Part shown: positions 61,701 through 64,000 of the stretch, one piece after another
How the letters are laid out: each line of letters begins with the position of its first letter
Numbering within the stretch: position 1 is the first letter of the stretch
Origin: Eledone cirrhosa
Lineage: Eukaryota > Mollusca > Cephalopoda > Octopoda > Eledonidae
Direction: 5' to 3'
Assembly: GCA_964016885.1 (NCBI GenBank)
Contig: OZ024740.1
Location: 2,733,836 to 2,797,835, forward strand
Length of the DNA stretch: 64,000 nt
Position numbers and translations under genes: made by a program
Notes under the pieces: generated by a model
What the model saw: only the letters and a program-made list of their open reading frames with translations
Databases searched by the model: none
What the model was told of the DNA's origin: nothing

Positions 61701-62140
61701 TAAACAATCTACCACATTCTGAGAAATGGTATGAGCATAGGCCAGAGGCGGTGATGGAGAACAGTCAGGTGAAGGTGCTGTGGGATTTTAGGATACAGAC
61801 GGACAAAAAACTGGAACACAATAGACCTGACCTGGTGGTTGTGGACAAAGAAAAAAGATCGTGCCTGATTGTGGATGTGGCCTGCCCGTTCGACACGAGA
61901 GTGCAAGAGAAGGAGAGGGAGAAAATTAACCGATACCAGGACCTAAAGTGGGAGGTGAAAAGGATTTGGAACTGCCATGAAGTCAAAGTGATCCCGATTG
62001 TCATAGGCGCACTGGGGACTATCTCCAAAGGTTTCCAGGGATGGTTAAAGAAAATCGGCCCCTTCACGCTTTTTGGAACGCTTCAAAAGGCATGCTTGCT
62101 TGGAACGGCAAGAACCCTCCGATACGTCCTGAATATCTGA
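58747..62140 (+). pseudogene. R4/Dong-like LINE ORF, copy B (one frameshift)
   Basis: A single retrotransposon protein. Residues 1-130 include a basic RRRRKG stretch and a Myb-like segment (NWTKELNRTVMQCYLKSN). The central RT has [70 protein letters not shown] and catalytic FMDD. The C-terminus has CRICGEREETVAHIVSEC (CX2CX8HX4C) and a restriction-like endonuclease with HNRPDLVVVDKEKR and DVACPFDTRVQEKE. The first 697 codons end at 60840 in a wrong frame: compared with copy A there is one additional base at about 60821-60825 (after KCGVI). The correct frame continues to stop 62140. This one base is the only break seen, so it could be a young copy or a sequencing error. Confidence 0.88.
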
Positions 62141-62217
62141 GGCTGCAGGTAGTGGCTTGATATTCAATCCAACGGACTTTCCAGTTAACCAACATCAATG
62201 ACTGAGATTTAAGGAAT

Positions 62218-62226
62218 AACAATAAC

Positions 62227-62259
<33 letters not shown>

Positions 62260-62262
62260 TTT
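62218..62262. repeat. (AAT)n/(AAC)n microsatellite at the 3' end of LINE copy B
   Basis: It starts as two ACAATA units and becomes pure ATA. It mirrors the TTA run at 28648-28723 at the end of copy A. Confidence 0.9.
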
Positions 62263-62274
62263 TAACGAAGAAGG

Positions 62275-63150
62275 GAAGAAGACGCACGAGGTGGTAGAAG
62301 GTCATGAAATCGCTCCCGTAAGTTTTGAATTTTTAACATATTTAAATCATTTGTGAAATAACAACTCTTAGTACAAATGCTACGTAAAGCATCCGGCTTG
62401 AGCCCCAAAAAATTCGGACCCAAAATATATTGTTATAAGGCTCAAATATTCAAATATTCAACTTTGTATTGTACATTGTATATTCAAAAAAGAAAATGGC
62501 TATAAATGGAAGAAGAACAACCCCCCTCCTCTGTCTACACTATATAGAACAGCCAAACAACACCAATCTCACCAACACCAGAAACTAGATACACCACCTA
62601 CGCCATCACCTCTCTGTGTACACTAAACACAACAGCCAGATAACGGCAATTTCACCGCCACCACTCACTACTGCCATCATTACCACCACTATCCCGTCAC
62701 AGCCGCCACCACTCCTTCATTGCTACCACCGCTACAACACCATCACTAAAGTAATACGATCACATCACCACCACCACTGCCTCGGTATCGACATCACCAC
62801 CACCACTGTCTCAGTATGGATACCGCCGCTACTGTCTCCCACATCACCACGCTGGCTGCTGCCACCACATTATAGAATTACTATTATTATTGTCTCAAAT
62901 TTAAAAAAAAATGTTTAATTCCAATTTTACGGGAATATGTCAACACAAAATATAATAAAAATATATATTAAACATACGAACACAAACTCATAGATACTAC
63001 ATATCAGTAACCACAACCGCTGCCACCCCCCCCCCACCCCATCCATCATTGCTACCACTATCCCATCGTCGCCGCCACCACTCCTTCAATGCTACCACCA
63101 CTATGCCCCTGTTAACTTGAGAGAGAAAGGGGAAGGTGGCGGTATCACTA
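62275..63150 (+). mobile_element. Second R4/Dong-like 5' region directly downstream of copy B
   Basis: After the TAA run the sequence restarts with GGGAAGAAGACGCACGAGG and follows 57369-57560 almost base for base. It goes on through the CAC-rich block shared with 57560-58290 and with copy A (for example TGTTTAATTCCAA and CATATCAGTAACCACAAC as in the reverse of 32900-32970). It stops before any ORF; another element begins around 63150-63180. This is a head-to-tail pair in which the downstream member is 3'-truncated or interrupted. Confidence 0.8.
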
Positions 63151-63339
63151 GACAAGGGAGAGGCTAGCAAAAGATATAAATAGATTGACTTAGTGACCTG
63201 GCCACCGGCCAAACGTCAACATCAACAACTATGGGACTGCTGGCTCACCCCTTCCTCACCAACAATATAAAAAGCCCCGGCACCACCACCGACATACCCA
63301 ACAACAATAACAGCCAACCACAACAAAAAGTATATTATA

Positions 63340-63400
63340 TTATTGTAATGCACTGGGTCATTGCTGGCCCTGTGCCTGGAGTGGAGACAATTATTAATAA
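63340..63400 (+). repeat. SINE tail fragment
   Basis: TAATGCACTGGGTCATTGCT, then GGCCCTGTGCCTGGAGTGG and AGACAATTATTAAT match the 3' end of the SINE family at 40342 and 53152. Head and central domain are missing. Confidence 0.65.
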
Positions 63401-63499
63401 TTTCATTCTTAAGCCACGCAATGCTCACATTAAGGAACCACTCATGATAATAACAATTTAAAAAAAACAACAAAAAGAAAACCCCGTGACCAAGAAATA

Positions 63500-63641
63500 C
63501 CGGGATGGCGGCCGGCGGGGAATAGCCGTGTCTCTAGGGGAGAACGACCCCTCTAGTCTTGGTTGACACTCGTTCTAGAAGTGGTAACACGAAATGATTA
63601 CCCCTTGGCGGATAAGGATAAAACGCGACAAAATAAAGTAA
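63500..63641 (+). promoter_or_regulatory. GC-rich 5' leader with strong hairpin
   Basis: A GC-rich segment unlike its AT-rich neighbours, just before the ORF at 63642. CTAGGGG (63534-63540) can pair with CCCCTCTAG (63548-63556) with a 7-base loop and one bulged base. The role is unknown; 5' ends of R2/R4-type LINEs often carry structured or self-cleaving RNA, but no ribozyme core could be confirmed. Confidence 0.4.
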
Positions 63642-64000
63642 ATGTCTAATGATAAAATCTCATACCGGATCGGCCGTCACCCGGGTAAAAAAGGGCCGCG
63701 TCCCTCAGAGAGAAACCAGACTGGGGTCCAAAAATCGGCTAATGGTTCAAACCTTCCCATCACTTCGGAGCTGGAGACCTCCCATAACCGGAATACTCCT
63801 ACTGTTGGCCCTCCATGCTCACCACCAAGAAATCCAAAGAAAAAGAGAGAAAAATGGTCAAGGGAAGATAATAAAGAAGTCCTTGAGGCTTTCTACACTG
63901 CCATGTACTACCCATCAAATACATCGAATACAGAACAGACATACATCAACTGGAAAAAGAAACATCCCGAAAACAGAGGCTATATTGACAGTAACAAACT
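63642..64000 (+). CDS. N-terminal part of a LINE-like protein with Myb-like segment (runs off the window)
   Basis: From ATG 63642 (context AGTAAATGT) the frame is open for 119 codons to the last base of the window. It begins MSNDKISYRIGRHPG, has a Pro-rich stretch (PTVGPPCSPPRNPKKK), then EKWSREDNKEVLEAFYTAMY, INWKKKHPENRGYID. The last part resembles the Myb-like segment at the N-terminus of the R4/Dong-like LINEs (NWTKELNRTVMQCYLKSN, then PKERGY). It is therefore probably the start of a different, possibly intact, site-specific LINE of the same broad group. The RT lies outside the window, so the class is an inference. Confidence 0.5.
   Translation, partial: MSNDKISYRIGRHPGKKGPRPSERNQTGVQKSANGSNLPITSELETSHNRNTPTVGPPCSPPRNPKKKREKWSREDNKEVLEAFYTAMYYPSNTSNTEQTYINWKKKHPENRGYIDSNK

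Larger units (their letters stand above)
57368..62217 (+). mobile_element. R4/Dong-like non-LTR retrotransposon, copy B (near full length)
   Basis: It starts with AGGGAAGAAGACGCACGAGG right after the TAA tract. It has a 1.38-kb 5' region with a 320-bp tandem duplication, one ORF of about 1130 codons with a single frameshift, and a short 3' UTR ending ATGACTGAGATTTAAGG at another TAA run. Both ends in TAA repeats is the known behaviour of the Dong lineage. It is the best preserved element of the window. Confidence 0.88.

Overview
The window looks like a piece of a cephalopod (most likely octopus) nuclear genome. The main reasons are several copies of a tRNA-derived SINE with the conserved central domain known from cephalopods, very long AT and TTA microsatellites, and a dense nest of non-LTR, Penelope-like, LTR and Helitron elements around one split, intron-containing gene. 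No rRNA gene, true tRNA gene, CRISPR array or bacterial operon was seen. The species is an inference.

Layout. Bases 1-23495 are one uninterrupted minisatellite of a 29-bp unit (about 800 units), built into higher-order repeats: a 2940-bp block present almost twice in tandem and partly again further on, a second block of about 1.47-1.58 kb, and a 435-bp (15-unit) duplication near the right edge. Bases 23500-26640 hold decayed SINE, LINE and GIY-YIG retroelement remnants.

Bases 26647-40587 contain, on the minus strand, what reads as one three-exon gene for a type II membrane protein resembling the HtrL/YibB (glycosyltransferase-like) family. Exon 1 (signal anchor) is at 40307-40587, exon 2 at 38898-38959 and the terminal exon at 26647-27571. 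The splice sites and codon phases match across both introns. The gene appears dead: a SINE with an 18-bp target-site duplication sits inside exon 1 and the last exon has a 1-base frameshift. Its 11.3-kb intron holds a decayed R4/Dong-like LINE, the 5' part of an ORF1-bearing LINE, an RTE-like LINE and two fragments of a further LINE family.

Bases 40600-48260 hold a 61-bp tandem repeat just upstream of exon 1, long AT tracts, a decayed Penelope-like element with RT and GIY-YIG remnants (minus strand), a perfect 61-bp inverted repeat, a 470-bp duplication, a SINE, and the integrase end plus LTR of a Gypsy-type element. Bases 48581-52073 are a Helitron with recognisable 5' TC and 3' hairpin-CTAG ends, carrying a RepHel N-terminus and a Pif1-like helicase with the middle deleted. 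A 649-bp non-autonomous Helitron lies at 54118-54766. Bases 55383-57306 carry the ORF1 part of the second ORF1 LINE (minus strand). Next to it, inserted in a TAA microsatellite, is a nearly intact R4/Dong-like LINE (57368-62217, plus strand) followed by a second copy of its 5' region. At the right edge (63642-64000) a new LINE-like open reading frame with a Myb-like segment runs out of the window.

The two R4/Dong-like insertions sit in TAA/TTA tracts at the same place in a second repeat family, which suggests site-specific integration. Most identifications are from motifs read by eye; no similarity search was run.
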